DNA of 64,000 nt. It comes from Chelydra serpentina (Eukaryota; Chordata; Testudines; Chelydridae). A model generated the notes under the pieces. It was given only the letters and a program-made list of their open reading frames with translations, did not search any database and was not told where the DNA came from. Of this stretch, positions 1-14,100 are shown in pieces. The stretch's first letter is position 1. Every line of letters begins with the position of its first letter. The stretch covers positions 2,952,501-3,016,500 of the forward strand of contig JBAIAC010000056.1 of the NCBI GenBank assembly GCA_037349315.1. The letters run 5' to 3'. Made by a program: the position numbers and the translations under genes.

Positions 1-470
1 CCGGGAGAGGCCGTGCCGGTCCCGGAGCGTGTCCGGGCGCAGGCCGGGGGGGACTGGCGACCGGACCGGGGCGCCGAGGCTGCGCTAGCGCACGGGCTGC
101 CGCACTGCCCGCGGAGCAGCCTTGAGTGCCATGGCGAGCGCGCGTGCAGGTACCCGGGGGCGCCGGGCTGGGGGAGCCGGTTGAGCTGGGGCCGGACTCC
201 TGGGTTCTGCTGCTGGCGCTGAAAGGGGACTCCTGGGTTCCATGCTGGCCCGAAAACCAAAACCAAAAAACCAAGCGCCGCCCCGCGGCAACAACCCCCC
301 CACCCCCGGGCCGCCCCGCGGCAACAACCCCCCCAGCGCCGAGCCGCCGCAACAAACCCGCCCCTCCCCCGAGCGCCGCCCCGCCGGGAGGGGGGTGTCT
401 AGGTACCGTAGCAGGGATGAGGGACGCCTGGGTTCTGTCCCTCCCACTGCCCCCTCTGTGCCTCCGCTTC
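1..470. promoter_or_regulatory. CpG-rich block, candidate IGSF9 promoter and non-coding first exon
   Basis: The first ~470 bases are very GC- and CpG-rich, unlike the following 1.5 kb. A good splice donor (gcag|gtaccc) lies at 149/150, preceded by an ATG at 130. Joined to the strong acceptor at 1994, that ATG would read out of frame with the IGSF9 start, so it would be an upstream ORF. Assignment to IGSF9 is inferred from position and strand. It could equally belong to a neighbouring gene to the left. Confidence 0.45.
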
Positions 471-1403
471 GCCGTCTGTGGTGACCCGGCCTGGGGGGAG
501 GCGCTGAGATCCCGTGGGAAGGGTAAGCACAGGGAGGTGCGAGGGAAGAGGCTGCGGTGGGGGGCGAGCCTGGCCAATGGGGGCTGCCCGCGCCAGACGC
601 CACAGTGTTTGTTTTTGAATGTTTTGCACCGGCGATGGCAAAACATTGGTGTGGGGCGGGGCGGGGCGTGGGCGGGGGCTGGGCTTTGCCGTTGGCTGCA
701 GGCACATTCGATCCCCGCAGGAAAGTTGGTTTCTTTTCCGCATAAAAGCAGGGAAGGAAATCTCCCCTCGGGGCCCTGTGTGGCAATCGGATCCGGGACC
801 TAGAACAAAGGCAGCGGCCAGGTAGGAGCTCCGTTCAGCGCTGCTCCCCTTGCATGTGCCCAGGAGCACTGGGCCCTGGTAATGCCAGGGACAGGGAGTG
901 GAGCTGGCAGAAAAATGGCCTGGTGGGAAAGGACAGCGAGAGCCTCCCCTGTCGGTATCTGCCAGGCCCCATGCCCAGATCCCAGCAGGAGGGCAGTAGG
1001 GAAGAGAGGCAGGTCCAATGCTGCACCAGGGCACTGAGCGGGCAATGCACTGGTTCCTGCCGGGCATGTGCTTCTTCTTAACGGCCTCATCAGCTGGGAA
1101 GAGCCCCAGCAAAGCAGAACGCAAAGGCTCCCAGCCACCAGAGAACTGGAGGAGCAGGATCGTGCCCCCACCCCCATATCCAGGGGTCCCTGTGCTGGGG
1201 ATAGGTAACGTGCGCAAAGGGCTCCGTGCCTGTCCCTGAGGGGGCTCTTGCTGTACCCAGAAGGGCACAAACTCTGGGGGAACTGGGTGAGAGAGAAGTG
1301 ATGAAAAGAGAAGAGCAAATGAAGGATGAAAGAAGGCAGGGGATGGGAGAGCTGTGATGGGAAGGGGAGAGCTGTGATGGGAAGGGGAGAGCCCCAGGGG
1401 GCG

Positions 1404-1427
1404 GGTGTGTGTGTGTGTGTGTGTGTG
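1404..1427. repeat. (GT)n microsatellite
   Basis: About eleven uninterrupted GT dinucleotides upstream of the first coding exon. Confidence 0.9.
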
Positions 1428-1994
1428 GTTGAAACAGCTGCAGGCAAGGATCTCCCTTTGCAGAGTGGAGGTAACCAAGACCCCTTTCTGCTCCCCCACA
1501 GACAGCTGGCTGATTGAGAGAGGGGCTGAGGGACTCTCTGGCCAGCAACTCCCTGCACCCCATGCTGCTATTAACAGAGCAGGGAGAGGAGGGGTGCAAA
1601 CGGGAGGCAGATTCTTTCTGAGTGCTGGGGCAGCGACATGCTGGGACTCCTGGCCCCTCTGCTCAGCCCAGCTGGTGAGCTGCTCCCTAAGGGCTTTGTG
1701 CTGGTTTATTTCCTAGGTGTTTCTCCAAACTCCAGATAGCCCGCAGGAGACCAAAGGGCAGCTGGGAGCTGAGACAAGCTGGATCTTGCCTGGATTGCAG
1801 CGCCCGGTTGGTGCTAGCCAAGGGCTCTTGGTTTGAGGAGCAGCAGTTTCCCATCAGGCCAGCAGAGTGCAGAACCTAGGAACGGTGCCAAGGAGTCTCC
1901 TGCGCTCCTGGCCCTAACGGGCCCCACCTAGGGGACGCCAGACCCCTCTGTCCCATCGCACAGCATTTGGTCCTCCCCGCCCCCCCCCCCCCAG

Positions 1995-2075
1995 GCCTGG
2001 TCTCTAATTGGACAGTGCGGCGAGCCAGAGAACTTGGGACAGGTGGTGTGACGTGGCTGTCGGGGGAGCTGTGCT
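1995..2075 (+). other. IGSF9: IGSF9 5' UTR portion of first coding exon
   Basis: A long C-rich tract ending in ccag at 1994 makes a strong splice acceptor, so the first coding exon probably starts at 1995. The start ATG at 2076 has G at -3 and A at +4, an adequate context. Inferred from signals only. Confidence 0.5.
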
Positions 2076-2133
2076 ATGAATTGGTGTTTATGGATTGCCT
2101 ACCTCAGCCTGTTCGCCAACAACTTTGCTGAAG
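2076..2133 (+). CDS. IGSF9: IGSF9 coding exon 1 (signal peptide)
   Basis: Encodes residues 1-19 plus one base. A short N-terminus is followed by a hydrophobic run ([10 protein letters not shown]), a typical signal peptide, and matches mammalian IGSF9, which also begins M-x-W-C-L. Donor aag|gtaagc, phase 1. Confidence 0.93.
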
Positions 2134-5100
2134 GTAAGCGGGTGCACATGGCACGCTGTATTGTGCAGCCCCACAACTGTATGCACCAGGGGCCTGACCC
2201 GGAGCCACTGAACCCGATGGAGCCTTTCTGTGGGTTTGAATTGGATTTGATCAGGCCCCAAACCATGAGGTGTGCAGCGGGGAGTGTGCAGGAGCCGCTG
2301 AGGTCATGATTGGAGCAGCAAAGAAGGCTAATGTTCCTCTGGGGGACCATGTTCATGGAGAGCAGAGACAGTGATGCTGCTGAACTGTCAAAGAGGAGGG
2401 GATGAGAGGGAATCTCAGACATTCACCCCTTACTGGGAAGGGGGTGCCCTGCCCAGGCAGCAGGTTACATTAAGGGAGCTCCACTGCGGATGTTCAATCT
2501 CACTGACCTTGGCGACTGGATCCCTGATACTGCCCCTGCCCTGGAGTTCCAGGAAGCAGCCTGCAGGGCTGTTCAAGAGAGTTATTTCCTGCTGCAGGGG
2601 ATCTGGGGTGGGGAATGCAGTCCCCCCCACACACACACACTTACTCCATTCCTTTCCCTTTGGCCCTGCATTCTGCAGTGATGTGGATATGGATATCCAC
2701 AAACCATGTTTGCAGATCAGATGCGGATACAAACTTTGTATCCACTCTGAGCTCTAAAAAGGGGGGGTGAGGACCGTGCCCTTCCTCTGTGAAAGGCGCT
2801 GGGATGTGGGGATGGAACGCACTGTGTTGTTGTGGCAAACACAGCAAAGCCGGGCAGGATGCAGCGTTAGCTCTCACCTTCTGCCTTTTCGGAGCGTGAG
2901 TTGCACCCCACGGGGCTCCCTCGTCCTCAGCAGAGCAGTGTGAGGCGCCTATCAGAGTTTTGGATCCTGCTCCAAGAGCTCCATGCCCAGGGTGCTGGGT
3001 GTGATGGGCCTTGCCTTGCTGCAGGATATTGGGCTGGGCAGGGCACACGGGCTCTCCTTGCATAACCTGTGGGAGCATCCCAACTTGGGGCTTGGCTGGT
3101 TGATGCGGAGCCCATTGGTGCTGTGTCTGTGCTCCAGGACATAGCAGGGGCTCCACTGGAGAGTGTGGGCTGCAGCTCAGGGGACCTCCTCCCCATAAGC
3201 AGGAAATCTCCCTGTTCTGGCCCTGCAGGTAACGACCAGGTGGAGTCTCAGGCTGTGGTTGGGCGTGTCGGAGAGAGCGTGATCCTGGGCTGTGACCTCC
3301 TGAACGCAGAAGAGGCGCGTCTCCATCTCTACGTGATCGAGTGGGTCCGCTTCGGATTCCTCCTCCCCATCTTCATCAAGTTTGGGCTCTATTCCCCACG
3401 TGTTGATCCGGAGTACATAGGTGAGTGCGTGCTGGGACAGCAAGGAAAAGGTGAACAGGTTTGGAAGACCTGGGGATTGGTTACGTAGCGAAGGGGACAC
3501 TGGTATATATCGGAGTAGGAGAATTTCCGGGGGCTGGGGCGTAGCAGAGGGGGTGCTGGTGTATATGGAGGTAGGGGAAGTCAGGGGGAGCTGGGACATA
3601 GCAGAGGGGACGCTGGTGTATATGGAGGTAGGGAAAGTCAGGGGGAGCTGGGATATAGCAGAGGGGACGCTGGTGTAGATGGAGGTAGACGTCTGGCAGG
3701 GTAGAATGTGGCAGAGGACATGCTGACCTGTCTTAGGGCTGGAGGCTCCCTAGGTGGGACACAGCAATGGGGAGCAGTAGGTCAGTGTCTGGTTCTGTGA
3801 TGTGATCCAGTGGCTGAGGTGCAGTCGGCCTTCCACAGCTGCATGGTGTTTGCCTTCCCTGAGGTGAGCCCATCCCACCCTGGGGCCCAGAGGAGTTTCC
3901 TGGTAGGACCTCTGGGTTCCCTCCCCTGACTGCAGTATCTAGTGACTGGCCAGTCCCCAGGAGGGTGAGGCCATGGCATTCCCTGTGTTGGACTTGCTCT
4001 GGATCTTCCTGTGTGTACAGCGCACTAGTGCTCTGCCTGCCACACACTCCTCCCTGCCCCCCCAGCTGGGCCCCAGCCGAGGGCTGCTGCTGTCAGGCTG
4101 CATTAGTCACGCCCCATGGGCTGTGTGATGCAGCAGGCAGGGCTCTCCCCCTCCCCAGGCCTGCTGGGGGAAAGGGTGGCCATGGGTCAAGGCAGGGAGG
4201 TGAAGGGGTCCATCCCTGCAGCTTGGACTGACTGGTCCGACCCTCTCCGCTGGTAGGGATGGGAGTATGGAGGAGGTGGGGGGAGGGGGGCTGTGAGGAG
4301 CTGCATGGCACCAGGTGCCCAGCCCCAGTTTGAGAGGCAGGGTTCCCTCCCCCACCCTCTTCTGCCTAAGGCTCTGTGCTGAGGGCTGTGGGGGAGGTGA
4401 ATCTGGCCTCAGCCACACACAGCCCAGCCGATGGCTGAGTGTGGGGGAAGGGTGGGGTTGCACACACATCAGTGGGCACACGTTGAGGCAGGAAACTCCC
4501 ATAGCGTGACCCTCCCCTTATTGATGTGCTGGTGACCTCCGCTTGCAGGGAGACTCTCCTCCCTCCAGCCTGGGAACAGGCCTGTTGGGGGCTGCGTGAG
4601 ACAGGTGCACTGCCAGGCTCCGAGCCTGCGTCAATGCACGGTGTCACGTGTCTGCACTGGAGTGGGAGTGTTTCAGTGGCTCGGTGGTACATCTTTGCCT
4701 TGCATCGGAGTGTACTAGTCTCTGCTGGTCTGTGTCTTGCTGCCCCGCGTGCATGCGTCCTGCCCGGCACAGGGTAAGGGGGGAACCAGGAGGAAGCGTC
4801 TTGCCCTGCCCTTCCCCAGCCAGAGCTGTCAAGGACCCTCGTTGTCGGGGCTCGGCTCCGGAGCAGCGCGGCAGGCCACACGGGGAGCTGGACTCCCTGC
4901 AGCACAGAACCTTGTGGGGGCATCGCAGGGCTGGGGCTGCTGGGAGACGGGCAGGCAGCAGATGAAGGTCCAGGCCTGAACAAGCCACTGGCCCCATTGT
5001 GCTGTGCGCAGGAGCTGGGTGCCTCGGGCCTGGGCCACACAAAAGGCTCTTTCTTGTCAGGGTCAGATTGACGCTGCTCCTGGGATCTTTGTTCCATTCT

Positions 5101-8100
5101 AATCCCATAATCCCAACTGGGGCCTGCTGCTGCCGGGGGAAATTCATGCCTGGGAGCCAACCATCACATAGAATCATAGAATCTCAGGGTTGGAAGGGAC
5201 CTTAGGAGGTCATCTAGTCCAACCCCCTGCTCAAAGCAGGACCAATCCCCAATTTTTGCCCCAGATCCCTAAATGGCCACCTCAAGGATTGAACTCACAA
5301 CCCTGGGTTTAGCAGGCCAATGCTCAAACCACTGAGCTATCCCTCCCCCCCACATGGGCCTCCTGGCAGTTCCTGGGGCTCTGGGATGAGCTGAGATCCC
5401 ATGGGAATAGCTGCAGGGAGTCCTTTGCACAACCTTGAGCGTGGGCTTTTGTGTGACAGTCACAGCCCCTTCCCTTCCCCAACTGCACTGTCCCTGCATC
5501 ATAGCCCCTGGCCCCTGTGTTACCACCCACCCCCCACACTTCTCTTCACAGCCTCCTGGCTTCTGTTACAACCCCTGAGCTGCCCCATCCAGTGCCCTGT
5601 GTCACACCCACCTCCCGAGTCACAGCACCCCTCCCCCCCAGTCTACACCGCACCTGCATCACAGCCCCCGGCTCCTGTTACCACCCCCACACTCCATCTG
5701 CACTTCTCTTCACAGCTCCCCCATCCCTGGCTCCTGTTACAACACCCACACTGCCCCTGTGTCACAGCCCCTATCTCATCTGCACAGCTCCCCCACCCCA
5801 TCCACACTGCCCTGTGTCACAGCCCCCCACTCCTGTTACAGCCCCCCCTCTGCCCCATCCACACTGCCCCTGTGTCCCAGCCCCTGCCCCATGTGCACTG
5901 TCTGTGTCAGTCCCCCACCCCAACCCGTGTCACACTCCTCTGCCCCATCCATGTTGCCTCTTGTCACAGTGCTGCCAATCAGCTGCACCTACCCGGTATG
6001 TCCAATATTCCCTGCTCCCCACCCCACCCTTGTTGCCCTGAGTACCAGACAGCTCCCCCTACAGGAGAAGACTAAGTCCTACAACACCATGGAACTGGGC
6101 ACTGTCCTGCCTGTTCAGGCCCCAGCCAATCGCAGCTCCGAGAGTTGCTCAGTATTTGGAGACAAACAGAATTAAAATTTCCTTGGGAGACATGAACGGA
6201 CTCACACACCTCTCCCAGGCCAGCCCTGGATTAGGATTTCTGTGTCTGAAGGTTCTTCTTTCTCTCTCTCTCTCTCTCCCCCTCCCCTCCCCTCCCAATA
6301 CACACACTGGGGCTAAGCCAACCTTTCTCCACACTTTACCGCTGCTGGAGCCCTGGGGCTGTGTGCGCTGCCTACTCAGCCCTGCCTGGTGGGTCACTTG
6401 AAGGTTGAGCTTGGGGAGGGGATTTCGACAAAGCTGCTAATTGGCAATGCTGGGCGGAGTGGGATTTGGAGAGAAGCTGCTGGAGAGTGGGCAGTGGCGT
6501 GGGAGGGGGATGTTCTCCTACTCAGAGGGTATTTAAAGTGGAACAGTGGCAGATTTTCGGGGCTCGTTGCAAACGCAGAGGCGTGAGCAACAGGATCTTC
6601 TCTTAATGAAAGGGAAAGGATTGGTTCCTGTAGCAGGGAATGCTGAAAGCTTTGGCTTGGGTCGGAGCGGGAGGGCTGGCTCTGGGGCTGGAGACTGATG
6701 GCCCTGCAGGCCAGGGCAGAGGCTGGGGGCACTAACACAGACCAATAAAGATCTGTTACAGCCAGGGGGCAGGGTGGGACAGAGCTGGGGCACCCAAACT
6801 TTGCCCAGGCAAGGCTGCATTGGCAAGCTATAGCAGGAGTATCCTCCAGCATGAGCGGGGCCGGCTGCAAAAATATTGCTGGGCTTTGTTTTAAAAGCAA
6901 AAATTAAAAAAAAGTAAATCCGTCCTGTGCCCAAGCTGGCCAATGAGAACTGGTGTCTTGGACACCAAAATGCAGACCAAGAAAAGTCTGTGGCCAGCAG
7001 GGTGGCCCTGCACCCATGGAAATCGCAGCTGTCAAGATGGGGAGGATTTAGGTGGAAAATGATCATTATATTTCAGCCAGCTTAAGCATGGAAGAGACAC
7101 TGTGGTGGGGGCAGAGGGAGTTGATATAAACTATTCATCTGAAAAACTTGGCCCAGCTCTGCTGCTCAGCTGACAAGTATGGAGTGCTGCCCCCAGGCTC
7201 CTGGGCGAGTCCCACTGGGCTCCCCTGCCCACTCTCAGATCAGCAGCGGGAAAGACTCTGCAGTGCCTTCAGAACGGAGCTAATTCCACCTGTCTGTCTC
7301 CTAATGCCTTTAACCCCATCCCCACTGATAAAGCACAAGCCAGACTGGAATCCAGCTCCTCTCCTGTGGCTGTGCTGACTCTGCAGGGCTAACGAGGGAG
7401 CTGATGGGACTCTGATGCCTGGATAAAGGGAGCGATTTGCCGAGTAGCAAGATACTGCTTTGAAATAGCCAATCTTCGGAGCAGGAGTGTGTGCACATTA
7501 ATATTTAGGGGCTTGCTCCCAGCATGCACTGCTCTGTCCTTGGTTTGGGCGGTTGAGCTGCCTTCTGGGCTGGGGCTGGGCTGTAGAGTCCCTGGGTCAG
7601 ACTCTTTCCTGGCAGCAGGGACCACACATGGTTCAGCTTGCTCATTCTGCACAGCTGGCCATGGGAGGGGGGAGCCTATGCCCAAGCTGTTCACAGTCCT
7701 GCTTCCCCACCAGGACCCCTGGCTCACAGCAGCTAGCCGGGTTACTGCTGGGCAGGTGCGCACCTCCCCAGCCTGGGGGGTCTCTGCCTTCTGGTGCTCA
7801 CTTGTGGCTGGGGGATGGTCTCACATTGCCTTGTCCCCTGCACTCTGGCCTAGTCTCTGTGGTGACCAACTATTTCCTCCCCACACCTCTCCAGGGCCTC
7901 TGGCTCCAAGTCTGCCCTGAGGTCTGGTTTCTGGGGGGGTTTGGAAGGCATTTCTGGCTGGCCGGATGGGATCCAGAGGCACCACCAGCCCCGTTGGTTC
8001 CCCCGTCGGAGAGCTGCCTCACTCAGCCTGTGGCTCAGAGCTGGCTCCTTTCTCCTTGCAGCCTTGGCTGCTGTTCCTGGTATGTGAGCTGCTGAGGCCA

Positions 8101-11100
8101 CGGATCTCGCCAGGGCCATGGAATGCAGGGTTCAGTCAGTAGCGTAGCCAGGGGGGGATCACTGAGCAGAAGCGGCGCCTTTTTTGTGCTCCAATGCCTT
8201 TTGCTCCTGCGCTGCTGCCGGAGCAGAGCTTTTTTTTTTTGCTCCCGGTGCCTTTTTTTGCTCCCGACGCTTTTTGCTCCCAGCGCCCTTTTTTAGCTCC
8301 GCTCCCCCTGCGCTCTAAACCTGGCTACGCCACTGGGTTCAGTGCTGCTCGCAGGCATCTCTACAGCAGCGAGGAGCTCCCCCGATGCTACTTACTGGCC
8401 AGCTTGTGGGGCCCCTCGGGGACAGCCCAGCCAAGGCTCCCGGCATGCTACCGGCATGTTTGTCACTGGTTAAGAGCCTGGTTTGGCTTAGCTACCTGGG
8501 ATCATAATGCAATGCCAACCAGTCAATGCTTCATCCTCCCAGGGCACTGTCCTGGGCCTGTAGGTCTCTTGGAGGAGGATTTAAAAGCCTTGGGTTCTGT
8601 CTGCTTTGTGCAGGCAGTTCAAGATCCCAGGCAATTGACACTACACATTTGCTGTGTTGGCCAGTTGCCACCTCCCCAGAGGTGGCTGTACTTCTGTGTG
8701 CATCAGCGCTAATGTAGGTGCAGTGCCATGCATGGAAGCGTGCTCCAGCGTCAGAGCCCATTTGGCGGGAATGATGTATTTCTGGGTGGACTGGGATACT
8801 GACCGTGTGTGTCTGCTCCCAATGGTGACTGCAATAATGGCACATTTTCTCCCTGCCCCAGCCAGCTCTGTGGAATGCAGCAATTCCCAGCAGTCCTGCA
8901 TGCTCCAGGAGCCACTCCTGTGGGGGCAGCGGCCATGCAACTGGGGAGAAGTTCCAGTTGGCCACACTGGGGCAAAAGGGCCACCCAGGGGAGAGCAGTG
9001 AGAAGTTTGCAGAGCCCCTCTCCTGGTACTGATGGGGGAAAGAGATGAGCCTGGTTTGACTCATTGAGTGGATGGAGGGAGCCTGGGGGCTGGCACATGG
9101 CAAAGCTGGTTGGCTAGATAGATACTGGCCAGAAGGACCCAATTAAGGGCAGAAGGGGTGCAGCTGTGAGGGTCACTGGCCCCAAGGCAGAGTTGCACTG
9201 GGAGTGTGTGTGTGGGGGGGCGGGGGCTGCCAGAGGCACTGGGCCCAGAGCTGTGCTGTGTGGAGGGTGCTGCGGGGAGGGGCTGGGAGGCGCTGGGCCC
9301 AGGCAAAGCTGTGCTGGTGGGAGGGGACTAGGCCCAGGGCCCAGCCGCGCTCGCAAGAGGGGGACTGGGAGGGCGCTGGCCCAGAGCAGAGCTGTGCTGG
9401 CGAGAGGGGGCAGGGCTGGGCCCAGGGCAGAGCTGTGCTGGGGGGGGGAGGGGCTGAGAGGCCGCTGCGCCTAGGGCAGAGTCCTGGGGCTGCTCAGTGA
9501 CACCCTTATTCCCATGGCAACTGGCCGCTTATTTTCAATCTTCCCTGGGGAATAGGGGTGAGTTAGGAGCGGGGTGGGGGCGGGGCCTGCCTGGGGGAAG
9601 CGTCCGCGGTTTCACCAGGGAGGCTAGGCTGGGATTTCAGTCCCGTTGCCGCAGTTCCCGTGTGGCGCTTTTCAAACAGCTCCAGCCGTTGGTGGGAGCA
9701 GCTGGACAGGGGCCAGGAAGAATCTCACATACACCCCTGCATGTGGCATGCCCCCCTGGGCCCGTGAGCAGGGGAAGGCAATTGCTCAGGATGCGGCAGC
9801 TGCTGGTGAGGCAGGTGTGTCTGCTGGGCCTGGGGCAGGCCACGACTCTTGCTGTCTCTTGGAAGGCTGCTTCCTCTATGCTCCCATGTGCTGTTAGTCA
9901 GGCTCCCTGTGACACCAAGGTGGGGGCCTGGGGGCCAGGAGTTGCTCTCCCTGCCCAGAGGCCCAAAGACGCAGGATCTTAGTGCCACTAGACAAAGCAA
10001 GCCCTTCCTAATCTAGGCCCTAAAGCCTGAGCCATGCCCCCTTGCCCTCTGTCCCTGCCTGGCAGCTGGGCGCAACCACACTCAGACAGGACTGGCTAAG
10101 GCAGGGCATGGAGTTCCACTCTCCCTAGGGGCCTGTGGCCTGGCGGCAGGTGTCCTGATCTTGCCAGCCTCTGTCTGCCTGACTTGGGGATGGCTCCATG
10201 GGGGCTGCTTTGGGGTGGAGTTTGGAGGCCCCTGGGAATGGATTCAATCCAGACCAAGTTGCTGCCCAAGTGGTGCCTGCGCACCATGGACAAGGGTGAG
10301 TAGAGCAAGGTCCGGGGGAGCTGCTTCCGGCCCGCTGCAAGGAACTGAGTGTGGGGCATGAAGGGGGCAGCCACCGAGCCCCGAGTAAATCCCCGCCTGG
10401 GACAAGGATGCTGCTGCCTGGGAGTGTGTGAACAGTTCTTCCTCTCTCCTGCCCTCATTTTCCTCCTCCTCTCCCCATCTCCCCCATGTCAGTCAGTGTA
10501 GCCCCGCCCTCCTCTCCCAGCCCTGACCTGCCTCTCCTACTGCCAGACACAGGAGCAGCTAATGAGGGGGCTGCAGCCTCCCTTGTATCCCTTTGAACCG
10601 TGGTTGCTAAGCAATGGGAGGCTGGGGTTGCTAAGGTCAATGATGTTTTGTTGCCAATCCTCTTGGTGAATGAGGGGGAAGGAATGGGCAGAGCCAGTGC
10701 AGGGGATTATGGAGGGGTTGGGGGAGGGGATCGGGGAGGGGTCCCCACTTCAGTCTTTTTGCAGGGTTTAGTTCCTTCCAATGGGGCCTTTGTTTAGGAG
10801 CCTGGCTGCTGCTCCAGGGTGGGGGAGGGGATTTCCCTGGCGCTCCCCCCCTCACTGACTCTGCTACCCACCCCCACCTGCCCTGCCCATGTGTGATACC
10901 CAGCACCCCTCCTCCTTGCCTGGAGGCCCGAAAAGGCAGAGTGGGATGGGGGAGAAGGGGACTCCTGGATTCCAGGCAGCCCTGGGCCTAAATTAGGGCA
11001 GTCCTAGGAGCTGCTCTAATTGACCCAGGCTGCAGACCAGAATTGTTGGAGCATGTTACCCTTTGCCAGGCAGTTGCAAGGGTAGCAAAGGGGACACTGG

Positions 11101-14100
11101 GCCTGTGCTGCACCTGCACTGGGCACTGTTGCAGCCGGGCTGGGATCTGGCCCCTTTTCTACACTGGCAGTTTGCCTCAGCTCCCCCAGGTGCAGCCCCT
11201 CTGGCACTCAGTCGCAGCTGGGGGAGCACTAGGCATACCAGCATTACCGACTCACCTGGGCCTGCTCTGAGCAGGGTTAGGCCACGCGGCAGTTAATGCA
11301 CTACATGGCACTTCGCCATGGGTGCCGCAAGTCCAGTCGTGTAGTTGAGAGTAAACTTGGGTAAACTGAGTTTACCCACTTCTTGTTTGGGGGCTGTGGA
11401 GTTTAGCTTAGGTTAGTTTAGCCATTTCATTGTTTATCACTACAGCCCTACAGAGGGGCTGTAACAGGGACAGGGAATCCCAGCAAAATGCTGGTGTGTA
11501 CTCAGCCTGAGAGGGGATTGTGAGCGTAAGGCTTGGGGCAGAGGGCTGGTGAGCAGATGCATGTGCATGAGAGTGCAGGCATGTCTGGGGGATGGGGGAA
11601 GGCGGGGGAGTATGTAGCAACCTGCCGCCAGATCAGGAATGGACACTACTGACAAATGGGCACAAACCCCAAGCCCAGCAGGACACCCTCCTGGTTCACA
11701 TCTAAGCCCTGTGACTGGGGTCTCTGTGACATGCTGGCTGTGGCTACACTGGAAAGGGTTTGCCAGTAGAGCTTAGAACCATAAGGGACTGCAAAGGTCA
11801 TCCAGTCTAACCCCCTGCCAAGATGCAGGATTTGTTGTGACTAAACCATCCAAGACAGATGGCTCCAGCCTCCTTTTGAAAACCTCCAGTGAAGGAGCTT
11901 CCACAACCTCCCTAGACAGTCTGTTCCATTGTCCTTCTGTTCTTACCGTTAGGAAGGTTTTCTGGAGATTTAATCTATGCTCTAGTTTGAACTCATTGCC
12001 TTTTGTCCTGCCCTCTGTGACAAAAGAGGACAACTTTTCTCCATCTTTTTATGGCAACCTTTCAAGTATTTGAAGACAGCTATCATGTCCCCCCTTAATC
12101 TCCTTTTCCAAACTAAACCTACTCAGTTCCTTCAGCCTTTGCTCAGATGGTTTGCATTCCATCCCTTTGATCATCTTTGTCGCTTGCCTCTGGATCCTTT
12201 CCAGTTTCTCTACATCCTTTCTATACATGGGTGACCAAAATTGGACACAGTACTCCAGCTGAGGCCTAACCAGTGCTGAGTAGAGCAGTTCTATCACTTC
12301 CCATGGTTTGCATGCTGTGCTTCTGTTAATGCAACCTAAAATTGCATTTGATTTTTCTGCAACAGTTTCGCATTGCTGACTCATGTTGAATTTGTGATCC
12401 ACCCACAACTCCCAGATCCTTCTCAGCAGTGCTGCTGCCAAGCAAAGTATCCCCCCATTCCATATTTGGGCATTTGTTTTTTCTTCCCTACGTGTAGCAT
12501 CTTATATTTATCTTTGTTTAATTTCATTTTGTTGTCTGTAGCCCAGTTCTCCGATTTATCAAGATCCTTCTGAATTTTTAGCTCTATCCTCCAAAGTGTT
12601 GGCAACCCCCTCTAGCTTTGTGTCATCTGCAGATTTGATCAGTATGCACTCTAGTCTTATATCTAGGTCATTGGTAAAGATATTAAACAACACTGGACCC
12701 AGAACAGATCCCTGTGGAACCCCACTTGAGACCTCACTTCACTCCAACATCATTCCATTAATAGTTACTCTTTGTTTGCGATTGTTTAACCCAGTGGTTC
12801 TCAAACTGTGGGTCGGGACCCCCTTTGAATGGGCTGGCTTGGACTTGCTAGAGCTCCGGGCTGAAGCCTGAGCCCCGCTGCCCAGGGCCAAAGCCAAAGC
12901 CCGAGGGCTTCAGCCCTGGGTGGCGGGGCTCAGGCTTTGGGCCCCCACCTGGGGCAGTGGGGCTCGGGTGGGCTCAGGCTTTGGTCCCCCCTCCAGGGGT
13001 CGTGAAATAATTTTTGTGGTCAAAAGCAGGGCACGGTGCAATGAAGTTTGACAACCCCTGGTTTAACCAATTATGTATCCACTTAATGGTAGTTCTGCTG
13101 AGCCTGCATTTCTCCAGCTTACTTATCTATCAGAATGTCATGTGGGACTGTGTCAAAAGTGTTGCTGAAGTCCAGGTATATTTTGTCCACTGAACAGTTA
13201 CCCTGTTAAGAAGGAAATCAAGCCAGTTTGGCATGATTTGTTCTTGGTAAATCCATGCTGTCTGCTAGTGATCACCCCTTCATCCTCCAGGTATTTGCAA
13301 ATTGAATGTTTTTATGTTACTCTAGTAGCTTCCCAGGTATTGAGCTCAGTCTGACTGGTCTATAGTTCAATGGTTCCTCCTTTTCCCACTTTTTAAAGAT
13401 GGGGTCTACGTTAGCCCTTCTCCAGTCTTCCAGGACCTCTCCTGTCGTCCATGAATTTTTAAACATTATTGCCATTGGTTCCGAGATTTCTTCAGCTAGT
13501 TCCTTCAGTACCCTCGTCTGAATAGCATCCGTCCCCGCTGATTTGAATTCATTCAAGTCGGTCAGAAGATCTGATATGTTCTTTACCTATCCCAATCTGC
13601 ATCCCCCTTTTTTGTCTATGGTAACTTGGTTAGTCCCAATTCCCCAAACCAACGGAACTACTCCATTAGAGGACTTTTTTGACAGTATAGCTCTGTCTGC
13701 ACAGGGGCTTTTGCCAGCTCAGTTGTGTCAGTCAGAGGTGTAGGATGGTTTTCCCCACCACACTCCTAACAGGCACGGCCGTGCTGGCAAAACTTTGTAA
13801 TGTGGACCTGCCTTTGATAGCTTCTTAGGCCAAGGCAGTCTTGTGGAGTGGGATTGTGCTGAGCAGGTGGGGAGTGTTTCTCCGTGAACTGTGTGATGAG
13901 CCCATGTTGCAAAGTGTTCCTCTCAACCCGCAGAGGCCTAGTCAGTCCCCACCTCCACCTGTAGCACTGGGAGCTTTGTGGGGCTCTGGGGTGTGTAACC
14001 CATGCAGCCTGAGTCAGTAAAAGGGACGAGCCTCAGAGACTGCGAGGTGGGGGGGGCAGTGTGGGTGTGACATGAGGGATAGTTGAGCAGTGACCTATGT

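Noticed and set aside
399..1499. 366-codon minus-strand open frame at the left edge
   Set aside because: GC-rich chance frame running through a CA/GT microsatellite (THTHTHTH); no recognisable domain.
11773..12441. Reverse-transcriptase-like open frames as a possible functional gene
   Set aside because: Short broken pieces of a 5'-truncated CR1 interrupted by another transposon; not a working gene.
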